DNA of 16,689 bases, taken from contig JAKAGH010000032.1 in the NCBI GenBank assembly GCA_021817645.1, positions 1 to 16,689 of the forward strand, read 5' to 3'. Shown here one piece after another: positions 6,456-13,250 of the stretch. How positions within the stretch are numbered: position 1 is the first letter of the stretch; each line of letters opens with the position of its first letter. Under the pieces are notes generated by a model that was not told where the DNA came from, did no database searches, and saw only the letters and a program-made list of their open reading frames with translations. Source of the stretch: Deltaproteobacteria bacterium. Lineage in GTDB: Bacteria > Desulfobacterota > Desulfobaccia > Desulfobaccales > 0-14-0-80-60-11. The translations under genes and the position numbers were made by a program.

Positions 6456-9080
6456 TCACTGCTCCAACTCCCCCTGTTCCAAATGGAAATGGTAGTTCCC
6501 CGCCAAAAAGTTTTGGGCCACGGCTTCGATGCTGGTTTCTGTGGCCATGAGCATGTCCATCTGGCGGGTGAAGTGCAGCAGCCGGCCTATCTGGTCCAGT
6601 TTCTCTGCGATCACCTGGGGAGGGTATTTTTGCAGGCGGGCGTCCACCCGGTCGCCTTTGACCTCTACGGTGAAGTCCAGGGCCAGGAGGACGAGGGCCA
6701 GGGCCCGGACGCGCCGCTGGCGCCGGACCTCGTCGGCCGCGCCCCCTTTGAAGGAAAAGGTGATGTAGTTTTTATTCACCGTGCTCCCGCAGTAGGCGTC
6801 CAGGACGCAGTAGTGGTAGCCCACCCGGGAGCTGAAATTGAGATACTTGTCGGAGATGATGGCGTAGCTGCGCTCCCCGAACCGTTCCGCCTCCTTGGCG
6901 GGGGCCAGGACCTGTTCCCGCATGACGGAGAAAAATCCGGAAAATTCAATGGGCCGGGGTTCCGTGCTCTGCAGCCCCTCATGGGTCATGCCCTGGAGCA
7001 GGGCTTTGAGGGGCGCGGACGCGATCTGCTCCAGGGTCACTTTGCTCGCCCCGGCTTTGACGCCGGTGAGACCGTCCCCCAGGTCGATGATATAGAGGTC
7101 CAGGGGGATGGGGGCCTTGAGCTGCACCGCGCCGCCGCCCCGCTCTGCCGCCAGGTCGCTGATCTGGAACATCTCCGTGTAAGAATATTCGTGCACCAGC
7201 CGGCCCAGGTCGTGCAGCGACCGGCAGGCTTCTGGAGCGAAGTCCGGGGACTTGGGGTCCACCAGGTTTAGGGGTACGATATGCTCCGCCACCCTTTTCA
7301 GGGTCTGGTAAACCGGGGTCTCCTCCAGGTGGGATTCCCGGGTCTGCCGCCGGCCCAGGAGTTCCGGCACTTTTCCCTGGTAAATCCTGGCGGTGTAAGC
7401 GTCCACTGTGATTTCCATTCCCGGAGTAATCACCTCGGTGGCCCGGCGGGTATCCATTAAAGTGGGCACGCCGAATTCCCGGGACAAGGAAGCCATGTGG
7501 CCGGTTATGTTCCCGTAATCCGTGACAATGGCCTGGGCCTTCGGCATGGCCACCACAAATTTGGGAGAAGAATGTTTAGCCACCAACACCGCGCCGTCGG
7601 GAACCTGCACCAGGTCTTTATCCTCCCAGATCAAGAAAGCCGGGCCGCACCCCACCCCGGGGAAGGCCACGGCCCCGCCCTCCACTAATAATGTATAGTT
7701 CTGAACCGGGGGAACCGTTTGCAGCTCGCCGGCCACCGGGACCTGCAGGCGCAGGGGCCTGCTTTGCAGAAGGAGAAGGCGGCCTTGCCGGTCCAGGGCC
7801 CACTCGATGTCCTGGGGTCCCCGGTAATGTTCTTCCAGTTTCAGGGCATAACCGCCCAGAATCTTGAGCTGCTCCGGGGACAGGCAGGGCTTATCCTGAA
7901 TCTCCGGCGGCACCTGGATTTCTCGGAGACCGTCCTCAGGGTTGCTCACCAATTGGACATTTTTATGGGAAATCTCACTTTTGAGAATAGTCAGGTTCTC
8001 GTCTTTGGCCAGCTGATAGGTATCCGGGGTAATGACGCCTTCCACGGCATAAGGCCCCAAGCCCCAAACCGCGGAGATAAGGATATTATCCTCCATGACG
8101 TTAAAGGGATGGTGAGAATACATCACCCCGCTGGCCACGGCGTCCACCATTTCCAGGCAGGCCACGTTCATGGCGATGTCTTCGCTCCTGATCCCTTTAT
8201 TGAACCGGTAAGAAATAGCCCGGGGGGTATAAAGACTGGCCACTACTTCCTTATAGGCCTGGAGGAGCCGATCTGCGGGGACATTCAGAATGCTGAGATA
8301 CTGACCGGCAAAGGACAGCTCGCTATCTTCGCCGATGGCGCTGGAGCGCATGGACACGCGCAAAGATCCCGGGCCGCTTTCAGGCCGCTCCCCGCGCAAC
8401 TGCCGGTAAGCGGCGAGGATCGCCTCTTCCAGGGCCGGGGGAACCGGGGCATTGATAATTAATTGCTGGATTTCATCACTGATCCGCTTGTAGGTCGGCG
8501 GATCCTGGGGATCGAGCTCCATCTTGCGCTTATTGATCTCCGCCACCAGATCGTTGTGGGCCAGGAAGACCTCGAAGGCTCTGATGGTTATGGCGAAGCC
8601 CCCGGGGATGGGCAGGCCCACCCGGTTGGCGACCTCTCCCAGGCTGGCGCTTTTTCCCCCCACCCAGTCAACCATTTCTCTGGTAACCCGGGAAAGGGGC
8701 AAAACCAATGCCGCCAGCTGCATTTCTTTTCTTTGTTCCAACTGGCTTTTGATCCTGGCATTGATGACATCCAGCACCCGGTAAAGGACCGGATACTTGT
8801 GGCCGGACAAGACATCCAGGCTCTTCACCATGCGGAAGGCGTGGAAGGCGGCCCGGGTGGCCTGGGAGCGGATGTAGGACATGCCGAACAATTGCCGGGC
8901 CTGGAGCTTTTCTTCCAGGTCGGTAATGATATGCAGCAGTTGGGCGTTGGAGTCCAGCAGGTCTTTGAAAAGGACGTATTTAAAGCGGAAGACTTCGGCA
9001 ATCTGCTCTTTCGAGGCTTGGCCGCGGGGGTGTTTCCACCTTTGGTAGATATTCCGGAATAGATTCAGCGTCTCCAGCAT
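6456..9080 (-). CDS. PEP-synthase-like phosphotransferase without the PEP-binding barrel
   Basis: The 874-residue protein belongs to the PEP synthase/pyruvate phosphate dikinase superfamily, which passes phosphate from ATP to a histidine on a swivelling domain and on to an acceptor. Residues 1-130 are an extra, mostly helical N-terminal region. Residues 135-445 are the ATP-grasp domain: GGKSASLGEV (141-150), SMRSSAIGEDSELSFAGQY (243-261), and DIEWALDRQG to QSRPL (424-443). Residues 460-570 are the swivelling domain with catalytic His528 in GNITGHMASLSREFGVPT. The TIM-barrel PEP/pyruvate domain that should follow is missing. In its place residues 580-874 form an unfamiliar domain with LHDLGRLVHEYSYTEMF (622-638) and DLYIIDLGDGL (661-671). 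The acceptor is thus unknown; classical PEP synthesis is doubtful. AGGTG lies seven bases before the ATG. It is a single gene, convergent with ruvB. Confidence 0.8.
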   Translation of the reverse strand: MLETLNLFRNIYQRWKHPRGQASKEQIAEVFRFKYVLFKDLLDSNAQLLHIITDLEEKLQARQLFGMSYIRSQATRAAFHAFRMVKSLDVLSGHKYPVLYRVLDVINARIKSQLEQRKEMQLAALVLPLSRVTREMVDWVGGKSASLGEVANRVGLPIPGGFAITIRAFEVFLAHNDLVAEINKRKMELDPQDPPTYKRISDEIQQLIINAPVPPALEEAILAAYRQLRGERPESGPGSLRVSMRSSAIGEDSELSFAGQYLSILNVPADRLLQAYKEVVASLYTPRAISYRFNKGIRSEDIAMNVACLEMVDAVASGVMYSHHPFNVMEDNILISAVWGLGPYAVEGVITPDTYQLAKDENLTILKSEISHKNVQLVSNPEDGLREIQVPPEIQDKPCLSPEQLKILGGYALKLEEHYRGPQDIEWALDRQGRLLLLQSRPLRLQVPVAGELQTVPPVQNYTLLVEGGAVAFPGVGCGPAFLIWEDKDLVQVPDGAVLVAKHSSPKFVVAMPKAQAIVTDYGNITGHMASLSREFGVPTLMDTRRATEVITPGMEITVDAYTARIYQGKVPELLGRRQTRESHLEETPVYQTLKRVAEHIVPLNLVDPKSPDFAPEACRSLHDLGRLVHEYSYTEMFQISDLAAERGGGAVQLKAPIPLDLYIIDLGDGLTGVKAGASKVTLEQIASAPLKALLQGMTHEGLQSTEPRPIEFSGFFSVMREQVLAPAKEAERFGERSYAIISDKYLNFSSRVGYHYCVLDAYCGSTVNKNYITFSFKGGAADEVRRQRRVRALALVLLALDFTVEVKGDRVDARLQKYPPQVIAEKLDQIGRLLHFTRQMDMLMATETSIEAVAQNFLAGNYHFHLEQGELEQ

Positions 9081-9204
9081 TTAAGCACCTGACGCTCTTT
9101 AATACTGTTTTCGGTTTTCTGTTTTCGGAAAAGAAAACGATGAGGCCCTGCCCAAAAATATGAAAAGTTTGGCAGGGTAGGCGTCTCGTCCGCTTCCTAA
9201 GTCT

Positions 9205-9226
9205 GCGCAGGCTGGAAAGCCTGCGC
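9205..9226. repeat. Short palindromic repeat, GCGCAGGC family copy 1
   Basis: GCGCAGGC (9205-9212) and its complement GCCTGCGC (9219-9226) flank the loop TGGAAA and are followed by CACC. The same arms and CACC tail recur at 9353-9377 with a different loop. A further weak hairpin (CCCTGCC 9146-9152 with 9171-9177) lies just to the left. Confidence 0.6.
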
Positions 9227-9250
9227 CACCGATAATTCTCACTTTGTTCT

Positions 9251-9302
9251 GGTTCCCAAGTTGTACTTGGGAACCTCAATAGGCCCCCAAGCTGTGCTTG
9301 GG
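9251..9302. repeat. Dispersed palindromic repeat, copy 2
   Basis: GGTTCCCAAGT (9251-9261) and its complement (9265-9275) flank a TGT loop. CCCAAGC (9286-9292) and GCTTGGG (9296-9302) follow around another TGT. The double-hairpin order, arms and spacing match the element at 75-125, which shows a dispersed repeat family. It sits in the gap upstream of the PEP-synthase-like gene. Confidence 0.65.
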
Positions 9303-9352
9303 AGGGTGCCGAATCCGGGTACAGCTGCCGGACAATGGCGTTCCCAAGGACT

Positions 9353-9377
9353 GCGCAGGCGAGACGCCTGCGCCACC
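9353..9377. repeat. Short palindromic repeat, GCGCAGGC family copy 2
   Basis: GCGCAGGC (9353-9360) and GCCTGCGC (9366-9373) flank the loop GAGAC, with a CACC tail (9374-9377). It is the partner of the copy at 9205-9226. A TTCCCAAGG fragment directly before it (9341-9349) looks like a remnant half of the other repeat family, so the elements are nested or adjacent. Confidence 0.6.
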
Positions 9378-9491
9378 AATTACAGCCCCTTCCTTTTCAG
9401 ATCGTCAGGAATCACTTCAATAAGTATACCAGTATATTGGATTTTTAAGGAAGAACCATTTTTGCGGGAGGAGAGCGGGAAACTGGTGCAG

Positions 9492-9512
9492 CGGGCCTTC
9501 GGGCCCGTTTTT
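9492..9512 (+). terminator. Intrinsic terminator with UUCG loop
   Basis: CGGGCC (9492-9497) pairs with GGCCCG (9502-9507) around the very stable TTCG tetraloop, and five T follow directly (9508-9512). This is a textbook plus-strand rho-independent terminator. No credible protein gene precedes it on this strand; the nearest upstream sequence is the repeat cluster. It may end a small RNA or insulate the sigma-54 operon from upstream transcription. Confidence 0.75.
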
Positions 9513-9552
9513 AGCTCCCTTCCCTGCCACTATCCTTTGGTGAGCGCAACCC

Positions 9553-9570
9553 TTTACGATCTGTAAAAAA
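9553..9570. promoter_or_regulatory. Candidate enhancer (upstream activating) site for the sigma-54 operon
   Basis: TTTACGATCTGTAAA (9553-9567) is an imperfect palindrome followed by AAA. Read to 9578 it matches 20 of 26 bases with 16223-16248, which also precedes a sigma-54 promoter. Its centre is about 115 bases before the -24 GG, the normal distance for an NtrC-family binding site. The likely ligand is the NtrC-type regulator encoded at 14721-16157; that is inference. Confidence 0.6.
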
Positions 9571-9635
9571 CCCTGACAGAAGATTTTCTCAAACAGCCCG
9601 CCAGCATTCCGCTCATCATTTATATTTTTCCACTA

Positions 9636-9648
9636 TATCAATTAGTTG
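9636..9648 (+). promoter_or_regulatory. IHF-type site
   Basis: TATCAATTAGTTG fits the IHF consensus WATCAANNNNTTR exactly. It lies in an A/T-rich stretch between the upstream palindrome and the -24/-12 promoter, where DNA bending by IHF typically brings an activator to sigma-54 polymerase. Confidence 0.6.
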
Positions 9649-9672
9649 AGCAGAAAATACCTTTTGGGACAG

Positions 9673-9689
9673 TTGGCATGGGCATTGCT
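9673..9689 (+). promoter_or_regulatory. Sigma-54 (-24/-12) promoter of the stress-protein/exporter operon
   Basis: TTGGCATGGGCATTGCT matches TTGGCACGNNNNTTGCW with one deviation (T for C) and keeps the invariant GG (9675-9676), ten-base spacing and GC (9687-9688). Transcription would begin near 9700, leaving a roughly 95-base leader before the ATG at 9794. Confidence 0.85.
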
Positions 9690-9793
9690 TTTCCTAGGCT
9701 GAAGACTATCTCCGACAGAGGCGGTCAGAAGCGAGATGGCTTCAGGATATCTCTCAATATACGGGCAGTCATCAATTTTAAGGAGGTCCTTCT

Positions 9794-10207
9794 ATGAAAG
9801 TGCTGGTAGCGACAGATGGCTCAGAACAATCAATGAAGGCCGTGCAAAGGGCCCTGGAATTAGCTGAGAAACAGGGAGCGCAGGTGACCTTGATGGCGGT
9901 GGCCTACTACGTCAAAGACTATTTTGACGAAATGCCTCTCAACATCCAGGACAAGCTGGAGGGCGAGGCCGCTGCGGCCTTAAAAAAGGCCAAAGCCCTT
10001 TTTGACCAAAAAGGGCAGGCGGTCTGGACCGAATTGCAAGCGGGCCTGGTGCCGGCCAACAATATCATCCGCAAGGCGGAAGAGGGGAAGTTCGACCGGA
10101 TCATCATCGGCAGCAGCGGCATCCATGGCCTGGGGCGGGTTTTGATGGGCAGCACTGCCGCCAAAGTAGTGGCGCATGCCCCTTGCGAAGTAACCGTAGT
10201 CAGATAA
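9794..10207 (+). CDS. Universal stress protein, UspA family
   Basis: The 137-residue single-domain cytoplasmic protein has the Rossmann-like Usp fold. MKVLVATDGSEQS is the conserved first strand with the nucleotide-contacting Asp8. The C-terminal motif G-2x-G-9x-G-S is exact (G106, G109, G119, S120), so it should bind ATP and belongs to the ATP-binding class. An ideal AGGAGGT (9781-9787) stands six bases before the ATG. It is the first gene after the sigma-54 promoter and is followed 31 bases later by a small membrane protein and the TauE/SafE permease. Stress proteins of this type often sit with membrane transporters and may tie transport to energy state; here that is inference. Confidence 0.93.
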   Translation: MKVLVATDGSEQSMKAVQRALELAEKQGAQVTLMAVAYYVKDYFDEMPLNIQDKLEGEAAAALKKAKALFDQKGQAVWTELQAGLVPANNIIRKAEEGKFDRIIIGSSGIHGLGRVLMGSTAAKVVAHAPCEVTVVR

Positions 10208-10238
10208 GAAATTTCCGAATTTTTAGGAGGCTAAAAAA

Positions 10239-10535
10239 ATGCGTAGGTTATGGACCAAAATCGTGGGCTTAGGGGTCATGGCCGTCCTGCTTCTACCGGA
10301 AATCGTCGCGGCTGCCGGCCCCAAGGCCGCGCCCCTGGTGATCGTGGCCGATACCCGCAAATTTACGGGCTGGGAGGCATGGTGGACCAACCTCTACAAC
10401 GAAAGTCATCTTTATTTCGCATTGCTCACCGTGGCCATCATCCCCATTGTCGGTCTCATCTTCGGGGTGCTGGCCGACATTATCATGTCTCATATCGGCA
10501 TTGATCTGAAGTCCAGAGAACTGGCGGAACACTAG
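10239..10535 (+). CDS. Small two-TM membrane protein, companion of the TauE/SafE permease
   Basis: The 98-residue protein has a signal-like first hydrophobic segment (7-26, with AAA at 24-26 as a possible cleavage site), an exported linker (GPKAAPLVIVADTRKFTGWEA) and a second strong TM (about 58-84). The tail GIDLKSRELAEH follows. From memory the tail resembles a Desulfovibrio family named after DVU0150, found beside a TauE/SafE exporter; I could not check this. AGGAGG (10225-10230) lies eight bases before the ATG. Spacing to the next gene is 29 bases. A role as accessory subunit of the permease is plausible; the function is unknown. Confidence 0.8.
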   Translation: MRRLWTKIVGLGVMAVLLLPEIVAAAGPKAAPLVIVADTRKFTGWEAWWTNLYNESHLYFALLTVAIIPIVGLIFGVLADIIMSHIGIDLKSRELAEH

Positions 10536-10564
10536 GAAATTTTAGCTATCGGGAGGTTAATTAT

Positions 10565-11638
10565 ATGGAATGGCTATATGTAATGATGCCCATCGCCGGG
10601 GTCAAGATATTTTGGCCCGGCCTGATAATTTTAGGTGTGGGCGTCGGCATCATCGGCGGCTTTTTCGGCATGGGCGGCGCCTGGATGGTCACCCCCGGTC
10701 TCAATATCTTGGGGTTTCCCATGGCCTTCGCCATCGGCACTGACATTGCCCACATGGCGGGCAAATCCCTCATCTCCACCATGCGGCACGGTAAATTCGG
10801 TAATGTGGATTATAAGCTGGGCCTCATAATGTTGGTGGGCACCGTGGTGGGCTTCGAAGTGGGGGCCCAGATGGTCATGTGGCTGGAGCGCCTGGGGGTG
10901 GTGGATTTTTATGTCAGGATTCTCTACCTCGTCCTCCTGGCCATTATCACCTGGATGGTCTTTACCGACGTAGCCAAGAAGAAGAAAAAAGAAAGAGAGG
11001 CGCTCGCAGCCGGGAAAGAAGTGGATAAGCTGGCCACCGGCCTCGATTGGTCCAAGACTCTGCATAAGATCAAAATCCCGCCCATGGTCCATTTCAAAGA
11101 GGCCATGATCTACTGCTCGGCCTGGCTGCCCATCATGGTGAGCTTTCTCACCGGCTGGCTGGCGGGGATCCTGGGCATCGGCGGCGGCCTGATCCGCATG
11201 CCCTCCCTGATCTACTTTGTGGGCTGTCCCACCCATGTGGCCGTGGGCACCGACCTCTTTGAGGTGATGATCTCCGGCCTGTACGGCACCGCCACTTACA
11301 CTTACAAAGGCCGCACCGAGTTGGTGGCGGCCATGATCATGTTGGTGGGCGCGGCCATCGGCGCCCAGATCGGCACCGTGGCCACCAAGTACATCAAGGG
11401 CTACGGCATCCGCATCGCCTTCGGCTTGGCCGTCGTCGGCTGCATGCTGTCCATCATCATGAAGCTCATTCCCCGGTGGGTGCCGGTTCTGAAAACTCCC
11501 ATGGATATTAGCGCCACGGTTCTCATCCTGGGCCTGGTGGCCTGCATGTCCCTCTATATTTTCGTGCAGATGCTCAAAGGGGCCAGTAAAGAGGTGGCCC
11601 AAAAGAAAGCCGCGGCCAAGGTTTCGATCGCCCAATAG
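10565..11638 (+). CDS. Sulfite exporter TauE/SafE-family permease
   Basis: The 357-residue polytopic inner-membrane protein shows the internal duplication typical of TauE/SafE transporters. GGFFGMGGAWMVTPG (31-45) and AIGTD (56-60) in the first half recur as GILGIGGGLIRMPS (201-214) and AVGTD (226-230) in the second. About eight to nine TM helices are visible. The halves are joined by a long, charged cytoplasmic loop (about 136-178, with a KKKKKER run), which makes the protein longer than the usual 250 or so residues. Members export small organosulfur or sulfur anions such as sulfite and sulfoacetate; the substrate here is not determinable. GGGAGG (10551-10556) stands eight bases before the ATG. 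It is the third gene of the sigma-54 operon. Confidence 0.9.
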   Translation: MEWLYVMMPIAGVKIFWPGLIILGVGVGIIGGFFGMGGAWMVTPGLNILGFPMAFAIGTDIAHMAGKSLISTMRHGKFGNVDYKLGLIMLVGTVVGFEVGAQMVMWLERLGVVDFYVRILYLVLLAIITWMVFTDVAKKKKKEREALAAGKEVDKLATGLDWSKTLHKIKIPPMVHFKEAMIYCSAWLPIMVSFLTGWLAGILGIGGGLIRMPSLIYFVGCPTHVAVGTDLFEVMISGLYGTATYTYKGRTELVAAMIMLVGAAIGAQIGTVATKYIKGYGIRIAFGLAVVGCMLSIIMKLIPRWVPVLKTPMDISATVLILGLVACMSLYIFVQMLKGASKEVAQKKAAAKVSIAQ

Positions 11639-11670
11639 TGATGCAGATATCACGGATAAGGAGAGATAAT

Positions 11671-12261
11671 ATGGCCAAAAGACTCATCTGGTGGACTCTG
11701 CTCGCCATCTTGCCCCTGGCCCTGATGCTCGGCTGCGGGGAACAGGGCAAGGTGGACCAGGGCAGGGTCATCGCCTTTGATAAAAACAAAGAGACCATCA
11801 CCTTTATCATCGACGTCAAACATGATCCCGCCAATCCGGATTACAGCGGGGCGCCCGTAACCTTTGCCCTGCCCAAAGATCCCGAGGAAAGAGGCGAGGA
11901 CCCCAAATTCGGCAAAAGAATGAAGCTGGACGCCAAGACCAAAGAAATTACCATTTATGATATCGTCGGCAAAGGCTTCAAGAAAATCCCTTACACGCTG
12001 ATTGATGAGAAGGACGGCGTGGCCAGAGACAACCCCCTGGTGGCCGGGAAGAAATTTCCCGCGGTGGACAAGACCAAGAAGACCGTGACCATTTACTCCG
12101 GCAGGCAAAAGATGCTGGTCACCTTCTCTCTGCCTGATGAATACCTGGCCCTGCCCGAAGATACCTGGGAGGCCGGAGACGAAGTGCGGGTCTATTACAA
12201 GGAACCTGGCAAGGCCTTGCGGTTCATGAACATCACCCGCACGGACATCTTTAAGAAGTGA
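11671..12261 (+). CDS. Lipoprotein, DUF4881-like
   Basis: The 196-residue protein begins MAKRLIWWTLLAILPLALMLGCGEQ, a lipoprotein signal peptide with slightly degenerate lipobox MLGC (Cys22). The mature part is rich in beta-prone stretches with two similar segments: GKVDQGRVIAFDKNKETITF (27-46) and a later VDKTKKTVTIYSGRQKMLV. From memory this strongly resembles Desulfovibrio proteins annotated DUF4881; not verified. The frame is open from 11638, but AAGGAGAG (11658-11665) five bases before the ATG at 11671 and the clean signal peptide decide the start. It ends the exporter operon, followed at once by hairpins. It may be a periplasmic partner of the permease; function unknown. Confidence 0.8.
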   Translation: MAKRLIWWTLLAILPLALMLGCGEQGKVDQGRVIAFDKNKETITFIIDVKHDPANPDYSGAPVTFALPKDPEERGEDPKFGKRMKLDAKTKEITIYDIVGKGFKKIPYTLIDEKDGVARDNPLVAGKKFPAVDKTKKTVTIYSGRQKMLVTFSLPDEYLALPEDTWEAGDEVRVYYKEPGKALRFMNITRTDIFKK

Positions 12262-12262
12262 T

Positions 12263-12333
12263 TGCGGCTTAGGACCCTGACATAGCCGCAGGATCGCCCT
12301 GGAAAAGGCAGAGACATCCGGATCCAGGGCGAT
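12263..12333 (+). terminator. Two hairpins after the lipoprotein gene
   Basis: TGCGGCT (12263-12269) pairs with 12284-12290 directly after the stop codon. A second, perfect 11-bp inverted repeat follows (ATCGCCCTGGA 12293-12303 with 12323-12333, 19-base loop). Neither is followed by a T-run, so full intrinsic termination is doubtful. They more likely stabilise the 3' end of the exporter mRNA or partly attenuate readthrough into the downstream genes. Confidence 0.45.
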
Positions 12334-12378
12334 TCTGCCGTTTGGGGGGATTGCCGCCCCACTGGCTTTCAAGGTAAA

Positions 12379-13179
12379 GTGGTCATCCAAGCTATGGACC
12401 TCATTCAAGTCTCCCAAAGGCGTCGATTCCTGGGTAAAGTCGGGGCTGCCCTCTGCATCTTCCTATTTCTGGCGGTCGCGGACGGCCTCGTCGCCCTGTT
12501 CCGGCAGCCCCCCAACGTCTTGAAGGTATTGCCCGGCGAGTCGGTGGAGATCAACGGCGACGTGCCTGGGGAAATCAACCACTTGCAGGAATTGCAGCAC
12601 AGCAGCACTACCGGGGGTCTGACTCTCGCCGTCCAGGAACTCCATAAAGGCTATTTCCTGGGCGGGGCGATGTGGCGGGGGCGACTCACAGTTAGTCCGA
12701 ACCTGGCCCCCGGAGAATACCTCTTAACCGTGTCTACCAAAAGCCTCCCCCGGGGACAAGCGCAGCCATTTTTCCGCGTCCTGGTCTTTGGCAGCGTCCA
12801 GGCCCGGCTCCGGAGTTCTACTTCCCTGATCCAGCGCCACACGGGCTATTCCCCCTGGACCGTGGCCGCCGCCTTCTTTCCCTTCATCCTGCTGGTCTTT
12901 GGCCTGGTCTTTTTGCTCTCCCAACGGCGGGAGACGCTCCTACGGCAACAGGGCCAGGCGGAAATCTACCGGCTGGTGCGGGATGACACCGGTTGGACCA
13001 TCCGTTTCGGGCTGGGCGCCGCCCAAGGGCTCACTCCGGGGGTGCGGCTGGTGATTCTGGATGAAGCAGGCCGCACCGTGGGTGCGGCTGCGGTCAAGGA
13101 GGTCGGGGAGACGGATTCCTGGGCCGTGGTCAGCGGCGACCAGGAAGTGAAGATCGGCTACCTGGTCTCCAGCAGATAA
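12379..13179 (+). CDS. Two-TM membrane protein of unknown function before the kinase gene
   Basis: I do not recognise this 266-residue protein. TM1 is about 20-41. A beta-rich periplasmic domain (about 42-158) follows, with VLPGESVEINGDVPGEI and LAPGEYLLTVSTKSLP, as in small immunoglobulin-like or sugar-binding folds. TM2 is about 159-181. The cytoplasmic tail contains GLTPGVRLVILDEAGRTVGA and AVVSGDQEVKIGYLV (215-263), which looks like a small SH3-like beta module. The start is uncertain: GTG at 12379 has AAGG only four bases upstream, while ATG at 12394 lacks a clear site. It lies between the exporter operon and the kinase gene, 71 bases before the latter. Its topology would fit a sensor or co-sensor that passes a periplasmic signal on. 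Confidence 0.65.
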   Translation: MVIQAMDLIQVSQRRRFLGKVGAALCIFLFLAVADGLVALFRQPPNVLKVLPGESVEINGDVPGEINHLQELQHSSTTGGLTLAVQELHKGYFLGGAMWRGRLTVSPNLAPGEYLLTVSTKSLPRGQAQPFFRVLVFGSVQARLRSSTSLIQRHTGYSPWTVAAAFFPFILLVFGLVFLLSQRRETLLRQQGQAEIYRLVRDDTGWTIRFGLGAAQGLTPGVRLVILDEAGRTVGAAAVKEVGETDSWAVVSGDQEVKIGYLVSSR

Positions 13180-13180
13180 C

Positions 13181-13242
13181 GGGGAATTATTTTTGCTGAT
13201 TCTTTTCTCACTGCATTTATCCATCTTATTTTATTGTATAAT
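13181..13242 (+). promoter_or_regulatory. Possible promoter(s) of the kinase/regulator operon
   Basis: There are two overlapping possibilities. A perfect -10 hexamer TATAAT (13237-13242) has no good -35; it would start transcription at or just before the kinase ATG. A GG (13183-13184), ten bases, GC (13195-13196) arrangement ending TTGCT has sigma-54 spacing but a poor -24 half. The stretch is A/T-rich against its GC-rich surroundings, as promoters often are. Confidence 0.4.
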
Positions 13243-13250
13243 CGAAAAAT

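Noticed and set aside
9261..9566. Plus-strand open frame of 101 codons in the gap before the stress-protein gene
   Set aside because: It begins inside a palindromic repeat and crosses a second repeat and an intrinsic terminator. Its start resembles the frame at 84-269 only because both lie in the same repeat.
11638..11670. Upstream start of the lipoprotein gene
   Set aside because: It would put 11 charged residues before the signal peptide, while a strong Shine-Dalgarno precedes the ATG at 11671.
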